A stretch of DNA of 64,000 bases from Nelumbo lutea. Its lineage: Eukaryota > Streptophyta > Magnoliopsida > Proteales > Nelumbonaceae. Location of the stretch: the NCBI GenBank assembly GCA_022828595.1, contig JAKGHH010000002.1:45478222-45542221 (forward strand). The letters run 5' to 3'. The notes beneath the pieces are model-generated. The model did no database searches, was not told the origin of the DNA, and saw only the letters and a program-made list of their open reading frames with translations. Numbering within the stretch: the stretch's first letter is position 1; each line of letters begins with the position of its first letter. Positions 48,382 through 60,700 of this stretch are shown here, in pieces. The translations under genes and the position numbers were made by a program.

Positions 48382-48879
48382 TGAATTAAATCATTGCAAT
48401 TACAGAGCTTCCTTGATCATCTGAAAGATAAAGAAACCTTCGCCGAATTTTATCCCTTCTTCTTGGGAGCCTTGGCCAATGGTATCCCATCCCATTTTAG
48501 CCTCGATCTAATTTCAGTGGCCGACGACATGGCTACAGAATAAAATTGATTTTTTTTTACAGACTAGAGACTAGAATCCATCCATCCCATCCATACTTTC
48601 CTTTAAGACAGGTAAATGAAAAGAATCAAGACTCAAGTTTTTCTTATAAATAAAAGCAAACTGAAACTGGACTAGTCATGTGGTTAGTGTTTAGTATTTT
48701 GTTTCTTTTAAAACACATATTTGACCAATGATCCCGCAAAATTGACATCTACTCAAATCACTAGAAAGATGAGTAAACATGACAAGATGGGTTTATAGAG
48801 TCGTTCAATCAATGCTTGGGCCTTGGATTATAGTTTCTGTTGGACTGTCTATAATTTGCTTTATAATTGGAATCGGAAT

Positions 48880-49063
48880 TAGTATCAAAATTTGTTTGGA
48901 ATGAGAGTTGGAAGGTCTATTTTTATAACTTGTTTAGTTCAGATAGAAATCGGAATGGAATCCTCGAATGGGGATTATCATTGATCTGCCCAACCAAACA
49001 GTAGGAATCTTAATGGCCTATTCCGATTTCCATTCCAGACCCCATAAACCAAATGGGCCCTTA
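48880..49063. mobile_element. GGAAT-family MITE, partly eroded
   Basis: GGAATCGGAATTAG and ATTCCGATTTCCATTCC words flank a short centre. The right end CATAAACCAAATGGGCCC matches the Tourist-like termini of the other GGAAT-family copies; the left end is degraded. Confidence 0.5.
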
Positions 49064-49998
49064 AAGTAATTAATATCATTGGAGAGGATTGGATCGTTGT
49101 TCCTGCGTAAGTTTCGACTAAACATTAAGTGTTTTCCAAATCAGTGTCTTTTTACCTACATTCTTTTCGTCCATTGAAAACCAGTAAGTTTTCCACTTGA
49201 GAGAAGGACAAGACATTAAGACCTTCCCCCAACTTTATGTGTAAGAAGAAAAGAGACTGCACAACTGTGATGTCACAAAGCTCATTATTAACTAGATGAA
49301 AGAAGAGAAAAGGATAAGAATATAACCACTTATGTAAAGGGTAATTTTCTGCAAAATCCACTCCCATTCCTGTGCGTACAGCAAAATGGGTTCAAAAACA
49401 CAAATTTTCAACCACACGATAGTGGGGCCTGGCGTTCTCAATCGCAGCACACCTTATTTTCAACATTCTTAATGAAGATCACTTTAATCAGCCTAAACGC
49501 TTTCGTCGTTATGAAAAAGACTAAAACAAAAAAAAAACAGTGACTATGAGTGTGATGTTTCTTGCCAAAAAAGTATAAATTATATGAAGGGCAATGCCCT
49601 ATAAAATCCACCCCTGTTTCTGTCCGTATGACAAGATTCTATGATCTGCTACACTTGATAACAGAAGATATTTGGTATTAAGAATCCTGGACCCCTCTTT
49701 ACAAGCAATGAAATTTAATTGCTTCGTTGAAGAAAATTTACAGGGCTCAATTGTTGATTGACCGGGTCATACAGACTTCTCTACAGGGATGTTTACATTT
49801 TCAGAGCGAAGCTGCAAATGGTACAGCTAGGAGAAGATATTGACATTTGCAGCCCAAACAGGATTTTTCATATCAGCTTAAGAAAATCCAGTCTGGGCTG
49901 CAATAATCATATCCTTATATCTTGTAGTCTTTGTACTTCCTCTTTCAAATGTTAAGATCAAAATTCAAAAACAGTGACCCCCAAGGGAAATTAGTAGA

Positions 49999-51872
49999 TT
50001 AATCTTCATCATCAGGCAACGAAGCAAAAGACAAGGGTCTGAACTTGTATCCATCTCCGTGGTAGAACTTGTTCTGGAATTCCACCCAATGTAGACGTAA
50101 GGCATGGAGAAACGCACTGAGTGTCTCCATCATGAGCAAGATGAAGGCTGTCGCAAAGGCAAAAACTGCAAGCCCTACCAGTCGGATAAGAATGCTGTCA
50201 AACCTGCCATAGTCATTGCCATCATCAAATAGATATTCACAAGCCAATGCATGCCCAATGAAAAAATTATTAATATGGATGTGCGTGCACGGTGCACCAG
50301 AAAATGCATGCAAATAATTGGGACAAGGCTTACATAATGATGAATTTATGCTAATTTAATCCACCTTAGGAAACCAAAGGAAATGAACCTTTTTCAAAGT
50401 GACTAATCCAAGCTAAGCAGCTCAAAGCCAAAGCTAACATTTTCTCTAAAATTTAAACTGCGGACACTATAGAGACTTCTTTCCTCCATTTAAGGATGGG
50501 TCACCATTAAGGAAGGGACAACTCACGTAATTCACCAGTGGATAGATGTTAGATATAATGGCAATACAAGGGGGATATGGGTGTCAAATAGATTCCAATC
50601 CTTTGTCAGAGAAGTTTCCCCTTGTAGTCCCCTTATCATAGAGTCTGGATCTGCTGACCACAACACATTGCTGGCCACATTCATCCAGCCAACAACAGGA
50701 ACATTGGCTATATATGGTAAAGAGATGTTTTCAATGTGGGGCTGGATGAATGTGGCCAGCAGATCTGAACTCCTTATCAAATAGCCACCCTTAAGAAGTA
50801 CAAAACGCTCTCAACATATGACCAAATTCGGAAATACTTCATAATGGCCGATAAAGGTTAGGACTGTACCCAGTCTACCCCTACCAAGACCGCAGATAGC
50901 TGGAACCAGCATTGGGTAATAACGCTTCCTAAGACCAGTTTACTAACTCAATTGACCAAAAGGTACTAACCCCTCTGCCACAAACTTGTACCATGTTCAT
51001 ATATTTTCCAAAACTTATTCAAGTATTTCTAGACCATGATATAACACTTACTAAATAGGTAAAAAGTATATCTAGACCAGAGAAGCAATCTGTTTTAAGT
51101 TGAAAGTTGAAGGGGGCTAGGAGGCTAGGGGCAGACCAAAAAGGACATGGGTTGAAATAGTAAGAAATGATTTAAGCATTCATAGTTGGGATAATAAGGA
51201 TTAGATGATGATGATGATGAACCAACCCAAGAAATTTGGAAAAAATCTTGGCACCAGACTTCTGCAGTCACTAGTCAAAGATTGTTCTTCAAAGAATATT
51301 AATGCTAACTCTGTGATTCCACATTTCATAACCTATAACAAATTAGAGTTTCTTGGGTTTTCTTCCACTGCTTACTGAAATGGCATCAGTTCAGTTTCAC
51401 ACTTAAGAATTGCATACAAATTGTTTTAACCTGTATTTCAGATGCAATCTGGTTTGGAAAATATTGGCTATTGTAATGATTTTTCCAATGTTAGGCATAC
51501 TACTTAAATTTCTGAAGAATCTGAATAATTGTTTCCTTAATACAAATAACATGGTATACTAATACTTGTTGCATCCTTCATGACCATAATGGACTTTTAG
51601 CCCAAAATGGTAATCATTGGTACCCTTCAATATTAGCTGGACTTAATATATTAAAATAACTCAAGCAAGATAATTTTTTAGTTTGCCACATAGCCAACAC
51701 AGGAAACCTTATCTGGTCCAATAAATCTAGGTAATATTTTTCATGTTAAACCACCTAGGTAATTTTCTCTCTGTAGGCAGAATGAATGTTATATAGTTTA
51801 AGTTTACTTTGTTGTATTCTTACAATGGTTCACACCCCCCATACAGACAAACTCCTTAATCCTCCAATGAAT

Positions 51873-51919
<47 letters not shown>

Positions 51920-53544
51920 TGCTCATAACTTTCTTCTTTATGGCTACTAGTGATTGCACAGAATATTCCAATGCACATGTTGAGCAGCAATTGAACAGGA
52001 AAAATCTGAAAAAGAAAACTGAGTATGCCATAAGATAGGATTCAAACTCACCCCCAGGCTAGAAGGAGAACTTTCTCATAAAATACAGTTGACAACTCTG
52101 AGTGGGCTAAACTGTTATAAGAGCAGGGTAATCGATCAAAAAATATAAGTTTTGAAAAGAATATGATGGAAACAAAGGGCCAAATATGATGTACCTTAGA
52201 GCCCAGAGACGTAGGTAAGATGCAGTATTCGACACTGCTCCAAGGACAAACTCGATAGAATGTATCATTTGATGCACAAACACCTCACTAAAATTAAATT
52301 CATCAACATGGTGCCTTGCAGAATCAGGTTCAACATCCAGATCCATATCAGAGGTGTCAAGAATGCCATAAGTACGACCTTGAAATCTCTACAAATATCA
52401 CAAATAAAATCAATAATAGGTTTCCAGCCCTCAAAGCAATTTGACAGAAAACCACAAACTACAAAATACTGGGCAAAGAATATTGTTAAAATATGAAAAG
52501 AATCACTTTTCGTCAAAGCAGAAGTTTTAATGCTACAAAGTACATCTAGAAGTACCCATGCAGTGTCTGGTATTATATCCAACACTGGTATGCTAGGCAT
52601 GTATAGTTATCTAGGTATCATAGGAAATAACCAAATAGATTCTCTAAATGTTCATTTTCAATAAATGATAATAAAATACATTAAATATACATATGAAAGA
52701 TGATGAGGATTATGTTTGATGGATCATGTTGATAAACATACTAGATTTCAATGAAAGATTTGATATGATTTGATGTATATTTGCAAGAAAAGAGACAAGA
52801 TGAGAGAACAAATATCCGTCTTGGTTCTCATGCCCCTCTATCATAACTTCTATATTAAATGATAAAATTATAAAGATGCCCTTAACTAGGCATCTAATAA
52901 GCAGCCCAAGTACAGAAGCTAAACCCTTTTATTTGTTAACAAGGTCAAAGTAACCATAGATAGTGTCATCCACCAATGAAGCATCAAGGAGGAAATGGTA
53001 ACAAGGAAAAGAGTAAAATGAGTTGAAGAATTAGAAAATTCTGATATTATTTGCTAATTAGTAACTACATGGAGATAGAACCATAGAATGGCTCTAATTG
53101 AATTATGTTGAATTTTATATGAAAGATCATAAAAAATTGAGCCACATATAGTATACCTCTAGATGAAGCTTCCTCAAAATGAAAGGTTTTGGAAAGAGCA
53201 TCCAAGGAACAGCTACAACAGCCAAAAGCAACAGCAACATCTGCAAGAAAAATTTGGAATTGATCAACCCAAACAAAACTAGAGACAAACAAGAGTGAGG
53301 GAGGTGACAAAAGTAACAAACAGAGCACTTCAGAATTAGTAAGGAGGTAACAGCTGATACCTGCAGTGGCCTCTGGCCCCAAAACAACTGGTTCTCACCA
53401 AGATCCTCAGTGGGGCTCAAGAACATGTAAATCATCACATGGTAAAGGTCTGCTTGAGACCCTGTGCACCACTTGATGACAATGAGGAGGGAAAGATACC
53501 CAAATAGACTGTTAAGAAAGATCATCTGTGGCACAAATTGATAC
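49999..53544 (-). CDS. VHA-a: V-type H+-ATPase V0 subunit a, last five exons (5' part not seen)
   Basis: Exons 53544-53361, 53240-53157, 52388-52195, 52111-52052 and 50203-49999 join in frame to 241 C-terminal residues. They read [20 protein letters not shown], later [18 protein letters not shown], then [51 protein letters not shown] and a stop after LPDDED. Subunit a forms the proton half-channels of the vacuolar or endosomal pump. The essential arginine, equivalent to yeast Vph1 Arg735, is the CGT at 52209-52211 in TASYLRLW. Plant VHA-a proteins have about 800 residues, so roughly two thirds is missing. The next upstream intron runs into copia DNA, and the remaining exons must lie beyond 64000 or be lost. 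All five exons are undamaged, which favours a live gene with a very large intron. Confidence 0.9.
50670..50760. repeat. Perfect 21-bp inverted repeat in the last V-ATPase intron
   Basis: The sequence from 50670 (GCTGGCCACATTCATCC, ending AGCC at 50690) is the exact reverse complement of 50740-50760. A 49-base loop separates them. Weaker pairing extends outward (GGATCTGCTG / CAGATCTGAAC and CCTTATCA / CCTTATC). Confidence 0.8.
51115..51225 (+). repeat. RTE-type LINE 3' remnant with (GAT)n tail
   Basis: One frame reads [20 protein letters not shown] and then a GATGATGATGATGATGA run. It is a close relative of the remnant at 530-702. It lies in the last intron of the V-ATPase gene, opposite to that gene's strand. 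Confidence 0.5.
51871..51920. repeat. Compound (CA)n(TA)n microsatellite
   Basis: About 11 CA units are followed directly by about 11 TA units, inside the last intron of the V-ATPase gene. Confidence 0.95.
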
Positions 53545-55721
53545 CTAAAACCATAAAAAATGAAAGTAATTATAAATTTGAAACCAAACTAATTCAATCT
53601 AATTCAGTCCAAAATGTCAGTTTCAGTCTTAATAAAAGTAAAACCTTCCTACAATGTAAAGTTTGCAAGGATACAATTGTCAACACCATTTGAATGAAAC
53701 AAGAATAGGGTTTCTGGGTGTGGTTCACAGTAAGCCATGCCCAAGAAAGAATTTGTATTTATATTAAAATGTTACAGGAGGCTGAAAGGACAAATCTGCC
53801 CTCCATAAGTAACTGAGAGAGAAAAGAGAGCAAAAACATTACATATGATACAAAGCTTATAATACAAGATATAACCATGATCCCAAGCCTATAATATACT
53901 ATCTCTAAACCCCCCTCAAACTGATGCTGAGGTAAGCATCAGTTTGTCAACTAAAAATTGATGGCGAGCCTGAGTCATAACCTTAGTGAAAAGGTCAGCC
54001 AACTGAAGACTAGAGGAGACACGAGGGAGAGATATAAGCCCACAAGAAATTGGTCTCTGATGAAGTGGCAATCAACCTCTATGTGTTTGGCACACTCATA
54101 GAAGACTGGATTAGAGGCAATCTTGATGGCACTAACATTATCTGCATGGAGAGGAATTGGGGATGGTATATCCATAAAGAGATCATGAAGTAAAGCACGG
54201 AGCCAGATCAGACCACTGCACACAAATGCATAGCTTGATATTCATCTTCTATGGAAGATTTTGAAACAGACTATTGCTTCTTACACTTCCATGAAATGAG
54301 GGAATCTCCTAGGAAAACACACCACCTGGTAGTGGGCCTTCTTGTGTCAGGGCATCCGGCCCAATTAACATCAGCATATGCAGTCAAGTGAAAGGGGGAT
54401 GAAGAAGAGAAAAACAGTCCATGAGATAAGGAACCTCGTATTTAATGAATGATCCATAAGAACAGCTGTTATGTGAGGATGTCTAGGAGAGGAGACGATC
54501 TGGCTAACAACTTGGACAGCATAGGAAATGCCCAATCTGGTCATGGTAAGATAAATGAGGTTGCCAATAAGTTGCCTATACAGTGTAGCATCATGTAGAG
54601 GTTCACCATCATCTTTGGACAACTTTAGATTAACCTCAATAGGAGTATCAACTTGCTTGTCATCAGTTAAACTGGCAAGTTTCACAAGACCTATGGCATA
54701 CCTTTGCTAATTTATAAAGTATCCATGGGAAGAGCGATAGACTTCCAAACCCAGAAAATATGTGAGGTTCCTAAGATCCCTTGTAATCCTTCGGTGTCAT
54801 ACTGTCATCCCTTGTAATGAGAATGTCGTCAACATATAGAAGAAGTGTGAGACCTTGAGGCCACTTCATGAGAAATACTGAATAGTCAGGACTCTGAGAA
54901 AATCCAGCAATAGTAATAACATTGTGGAACCTTTCAAACCAGGCTCGTGGCGGCAGACTAGATTGGGATCATCACAATAACCGAGTGGAGGATTCATATA
55001 GGCAGTTTCCTTCAACTGACCATGAAGGAAGGAATTCTTGCCATCCATCTGATGAATGTCCCACTATTTAATAGCAGAAATAGCAAAAATCAGACAGGCA
55101 ATTGTCGTCTTGGCTACAGGATTCAGGAGCAAATATTTCTTCATAGTCTATCCCATATTCTTGCTTATATCCCTGAGCCACTAAATGAGCCTTGCATCTA
55201 TTAAGGCTCCCATCAGAATTCAGCTTCACTGAATAAACCCATTTATTTCCAATAGTTGAAGCATCTGGAGGGGCAGGAACTAGATCCCAAATATCATTTT
55301 CAAGGAGAGATTGATTGTATCTCAGTATCCGTAGCTTCTTTTCAATGCGGAACAGCCACTGCCTGTTGGTAAGTTTGGGGAACATTTGTGGAGGACAAAA
55401 TTGCAGGAAAGGAACTATAGCCTGTAGAGAAACCATAGTGATCAAGAGGCTAGGAAACACGAGATGATCTACATAAAGGGGGAGGGGGTGATGGTAAGGA
55501 ATCGCAAGGTGGAGGGGGTGGAGCACTTATGGTGTAAGTGGGAAGACGTGCTGGAACAGCAGTTGGAGGCGAAGAAGAGGAGAGGATAGGCTTAGGCATA
55601 GTAGCTCACCTTCTTGTATAAAGTCAGAGAAGTGTAAGAATAGATGGATATGAGCTGGAAGCACCTGCAGTATCAAAGGAATGCAAAATAGAGACAAAAG
55701 TAGTAGGAAGTTTTGCAATAT

Positions 55722-57100
55722 TTTTTTTGAGAAAATTTAACCAGAATTTATTAAGAAAATAAGTGGGGGGGGGATCAAGGGGAGATATACAAAGCAGGGG
55801 GGGAACCCCTACAAGTTACAAAGGAGGAAGTTTGTTGCTATACAAATGCTCCAAATACACACCAAATTTAGCTAGGCCATCTGCAGTATGATTGTGTTCC
55901 CTAGGAATCCAAACTAAATTAACATTCAAACCATCCAAAGAATCCCAAGCTTCAGTCAGATAATGGTTCAGTCTCCAAGGGCCCCCCTCTTTGTCTCTTA
56001 ACCATTTTATCGTATTTGCTGAATCACCTGCAATGATCAAATTCTGAATTCCCAAATTCTTTATTGTCCTGATTCCGGTGAGAGCAGCCATCGCTTCAGC
56101 CTTAGTGGAGTCAGCCCGGCCGATTGGACCACTAAAAGTCCAGCAAATATTGCCCCTTTTGTCCCTTACTGTACCACCAATACCTGCAAGGCCAGGATTA
56201 CCTAAGGCACAGCCGTCAAAATTAAGGGTTATTAATCCTTCACTGATGGGTACGGGATGCCTCAAGGATGTTTGCTGGGGATGAGGGAGAAACAGAAAGG
56301 GGTGAATATCTCTGGTAAGATCATTGACTGAAAGTCCTTTGAACAGAGCTGAATTCACAGTCCAAAGGATGCAAAGGTAGGTAATATCTGAGATTAATTC
56401 CTCCAAAGTTCTGCTTTTATTGTCGAAAATGCGGTTGTTTCTTTCATCCCAAACACCCCACAACACTGCATGTAGCACTGATTTTGCCAAAAGACTTTAC
56501 CCCTTTTGCTTAGCCCTGTTCCTTGCCACTGATTCAATATGTCCATAATGTGTTTTGGAAAAGCCCAGCTATAACCTGCCATATTCAAGAAGTGGGACCA
56601 TGTCCTTTGAGTGAAACTGCAGTTAAGAAGAATGTGGTCTGCAGATTCACCCTCGCTGAGACATAAAATACAAACATGAGGAGAAATGGAGCGTCTTCCC
56701 AAAAGTTTTTTCTGTAGGAGATCACAAGTATTAACTTTTTGGAGACAGGCTTCCCAAACAAAGAAGCAAATTCTTGAAGGGATGTGGCTACACAAAATTT
56801 TCTTGTAAGGAAAAGAGGAATGCTGATCATGAGAAATCAAAGCCCTGAACATAGACTTAGAAGAGAATTCGCCATTTGGGTGAAGGGTCCATATTTGGGT
56901 GTCGGAATGAGAGGGGGATATGTAGGCATCTTTGAGGGTTTGGATTAGGGCTATTAAATCAGAAATCTCCGAGTCCCTTAGGGGTCTTCTGAGGTGGAGG
57001 TTTAAAGAATTCTTGGCAGTTTGGTTTGGGAGGCAAGAAGAAATAGTGGCTTCTTGGTCAAGGGTAAGGTTTGCAATATGGTGGAAGTAAGAAACACTCT
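55722..57100 (-). mobile_element. 5'-truncated LINE inside copia-A
   Basis: On the minus strand a zf-RVT region (RPLRDSEISDLIALI, WEACLQKVNTCDLLQ, CILCLSEGESADHILLNC) is followed, after one frame change near 56460, by an intact RNase H domain: LITLNFDGCALGNPGLAGIG, STKAEAMAALTGI, LIIAGDSANTI, HNHTADGLAKFGVY. It ends in an A-tail (T-run at 55722-55729 on plus). The 5' border lies where copia integrase sequence gives way near 57085-57100 and is approximate. Confidence 0.78.
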
Positions 57101-57378
57101 CAAGAAAAATAAGATTCCTAGGGTGCGAATGCAACGTGAAGAGGGATCATAGTAGAGGAATACCTTATGTTCTAAACCATATCCCATAAAAGCACATAAG
57201 ACAGACTAAGAAGATAGCTTAGTGTGTTCATAAGGTAGAAGGTGAACAAAGCAAACGCATCCAAACACATGGAGTGAAGAGAAGTCTGGTGGACGATCAA
57301 ATAAGCATTGAAAGGGTGAGGTGTTATGAAGGATAGAAGATGGGAGTAAGTTGATTAGTACACAACAATGTTGGGCGC

Positions 57379-57731
57379 AGAAAAAAAACAGCCTTTTCAA
57401 AAGAAATGACTGTTTAAAAAGTTGTAGAAAATCAAAAGAAAGTAGCAGAAATCAGGTTTCAAGAAGAGAGAAGAAGAAGAAGAAGAAGAAGGTGGCGGCA
57501 ACTAGGGTTCAGAGAGAAAGATCTTCGAATATAATCTCCTCTCTTACTCCCATAATTCTATTTCATTAAGTTAAGCTTTAGTAATTTACAGAGAGGCCCC
57601 TAGTTGGGCGGAAAATTAAAAAACGTAACATAAGAAAGAATAAAGCCCAGATTAAGGCCCATTACAGCAAAGAACATAAAAGATAAAAAAAGATAAACAG
57701 CCTATGGGCCATTCGGCCCATCTTCTCTACA
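57379..57731 (-). repeat. Copia-B 3' LTR
   Basis: It aligns end to end with 62596-62934. In element orientation it begins TGTAGAGAAGATGGGC directly after the polypurine tract. It contains a longer (GAA)n run than its partner. Confidence 0.85.
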
Positions 57732-60700
57732 CTCCCCCTCAAGCTGAGCATAGATGTCAATCATGCCAAGCTTGCTAGTATCATGCTGAAGTTTAACCTT
57801 GGGAATGCTCTTGGTGAGGAAATCAGCTAACTGTCCTTCAGAAGTGATCAAAGGTAGACACACCTCTCCAGAAGCTACTTTTTCTCGAATGAAGTGTTTG
57901 TCAACTTCAATATGTTTAGTTCTGTCATGTTGTAATGGATTGTGAGCAATGTTGATGGCAGCCTGATTATCACAGTATAACATCATTGGCTTATCATGCT
58001 CAATACCCAGTTCCTCCATCAAGAATCTAAGCCATAGTAGTTCAGAAACTCCATGAGCCATGGCTCTGTATTCAACTTCGGCTGAAGATTGGGCAACAAC
58101 TGATTGTTTCTTGCTTCTCCAAGAGACAATATTACCTGTCACCAAGCTACAGTACTCAGAGGTAGATCTTCTGTCGTCAATGTTTCCGGCCCAATCAACA
58201 TCTGTGTAGGCTTCAAGTTTCATATGGCCCAGCTTAGGAAATAGAATTCCCTTTCTAGGGGAACCCTTCAAATAACATAGAATCCTCTCTGCTGCTACCA
58301 TGTGAGTATCCTTGGGAGCATGCATGAACTGACTAATGCAACTGACAGCATATGCAATGTCTGGCTGAGTCATGCATAGATAGAAAAGTTTTCCAAGTAG
58401 TCTCTGGAAGACTCCCTTATCTTTCAACAATATTCCATATGAAGCAAAGAGTTTATGACTCTCGTATCAATAGGAGTAGCAACTGGTCTAGCACCCATCT
58501 TTCCTGTTTCAGAGAGCAAATCAAGTACATACTTTCTCTGAGAGATAAGGATCCCATCCTTGGATCTAGCAACTTCTATTCCAAGAAAGTATCTCGATTC
58601 CCCCAGATATTCGATCTCAAACTCTGTATGAATGAAGGATTTGAGATCATTAATCCCTTATACATCATTACTAGTCACAACAATATCATCAACATACACA
58701 ATCAGGTAAACGACCAAGGATCCTCTCCTCTTCACAAAGAAGGTATGATCAAATTGTGTCTGTACATAGCCAAAGCTAACAAAGGCAGTCCTAAACCTTT
58801 CAAACCATGCTCTAGGGGACTGTTTAAGTCCATAAAGAGATTTCTTTAGCCTCCGTACCTTGAAACATCCCTAGAGGAAGAGACATATAGACCTCCTCAT
58901 GTAACTCTCCATTCAAAAACACATTCTTTACATCTAGCTGATAAAGTGGCCAGTCTGAGTGTGCAGCCAGAGATAGCAGAACTCTCACAGAAGTCATCTT
59001 GGCAACAATAGCAAAGGTCTCTAGATAATCAATCCCATATGTCCGTGTATAACCTTTAGCAACCAACCTAGCCTTGTACCTTTCAATGGTGCCATCAACA
59101 TTGATATTTAATAGTAAAAACCCACTTACAGCCTACTGGATCCTTCCCTTCAAGCAAATCGACCACTTCCCAAGTGTCATTTTTGTGCAGGGCATCGATT
59201 TCTGTTCTCATAGCATCCCTCCATTCTGGAATAGTAAGAGCTTTTGACACAGACCTGGGAATTGGGTTAGAAGCAACAGAAGAAAGGTAGGCAAAATATG
59301 AAGGAGAGAGCAAACTATAAGAAAGGTGTTTGGAAATGCAATGTGCAGTACACTTCCTTTTTACTTTCCTAATAGCAATAGGGGTGTCAAGGTTTGGAAA
59401 TGCAATGTGCAGTACACTTCCTTTTTCCTTTCCTAATAGCAATAGGGGTATCAAGGTTTGGGAAGGATGACTCCAAAGGGACTGCACCAGTACCTGTTCT
59501 CTCTTATGTGATTGGAAGTGCAGGAGGCTCATGTGCTGTAGGGGAAACAATATGCTCATTTCTGGTTCTTTGTCGTTGATACAACCTAGGACTAAAAAGA
59601 GGACGAGGAAGTAAAGGAGGAGGGATAGGAACACTGGAATGAGAATGAAATGACTAATCCTCTCTTGACTCATTTGAAGGAGGAGGAGTCTCAACAGAGG
59701 ATTCAATTGGGACAAGAAGGGGAAGAGCAAACAACTGTGACAAATTCTCCCCCTCTGGACAATGCCTCTCCTGAGAAGAATCATAAAAGGAAGAGAGTTC
59801 ATCAAAGGTGACATCCATGGAGACATAACCAAGGAAGATACACTTGTTGGCTTTTGGTTCAAATTTATGTCTTTGGACACTTGGGATATGTACATAACAA
59901 GTGCAGCCAAAGACACAAAGAGGAGTAGGAAAAAGATCCTTTCCCAGATGAAGAAGACTGAAGGGAGACTTAAACCCTAAAACCCTGGATATCATACGGT
60001 TGATTAGGAAGGTTGCAATGAGAACAATATCACCCCAAAATTTGGTAGGGACATGTGAGGCAAAAAGAATACTTCTTGCAACTTCAACAATATGCCTATT
60101 TTTTCTTTCAACAACTCCATTCTGTTCTAGGGTCCTAATATAGGAGCTTTGGTGAATAACCCCCAAATTAGTGAGATAGCAGGTTAGGTTTTTCTCAAAA
60201 TATTCTTTTGCATTGTCGGATCTGAAAATTTTAATTCTGGTATCAAACTGGATTAGGACAAATTCATGGAATTGCCTCACAAGCCTGGGAACTTCATCAC
60301 GGGGCTTCATAAAAAATATCCAAGTGAACCGAGAAAAGTCATCAATGAACAAGAAAAAATATTTGTAGCCACCCATAGAAGGTAAGTGGTAAGGCCCCCA
60401 CACATCAGAGTGCACAATATAAAAAGGAGAAGAAGATCTTTTATTGCTTAAGGGATAACTGCTTCTACAATGTTTTGACAATTCACACGTCTCACAATGA
60501 AGACTGGATAGACTAATTCCCTTAAAAAGTTCTAGGAATAAATGACTTAGTGTAGAAAAGGAAAGATGACCAAACGAAAATGACATAACATGACTCGACT
60601 GGAGGACTCTGTAGATGTAGACCCAAAAGCAGTTTTTCTAGGTTGTTCATGGCTCTATCCAGGAGTGTCTAACAGATATATTCCATTCGCTTCATGGCCA

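Larger units (their letters stand above)
44381..49998. other. Intergenic region between the DCAF8-like and V-ATPase genes
   Basis: No gene is supported. It should hold the promoter of the DCAF8-like gene on the low side and the 3' UTR of the V-ATPase gene on the high side. Repeats listed separately: foldback elements (44938-45012), the inverted copy of the 21610 repeat, a (GAA)n run (46822-46845), and two MITEs (48132-48381, 48880-49063). Confidence 0.6.

Noticed and set aside
50203..52200. Apparent loss of the LAHSEL exon from the V-ATPase gene
   Set aside because: A 60-bp exon at 52111-52052 encodes exactly this block and fits both phases, so nothing is missing there.
58352..58849. 165-codon plus-strand open frame
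   Set aside because: It is the antisense shadow of the copia-B reverse transcriptase (YVDD region on the minus strand).
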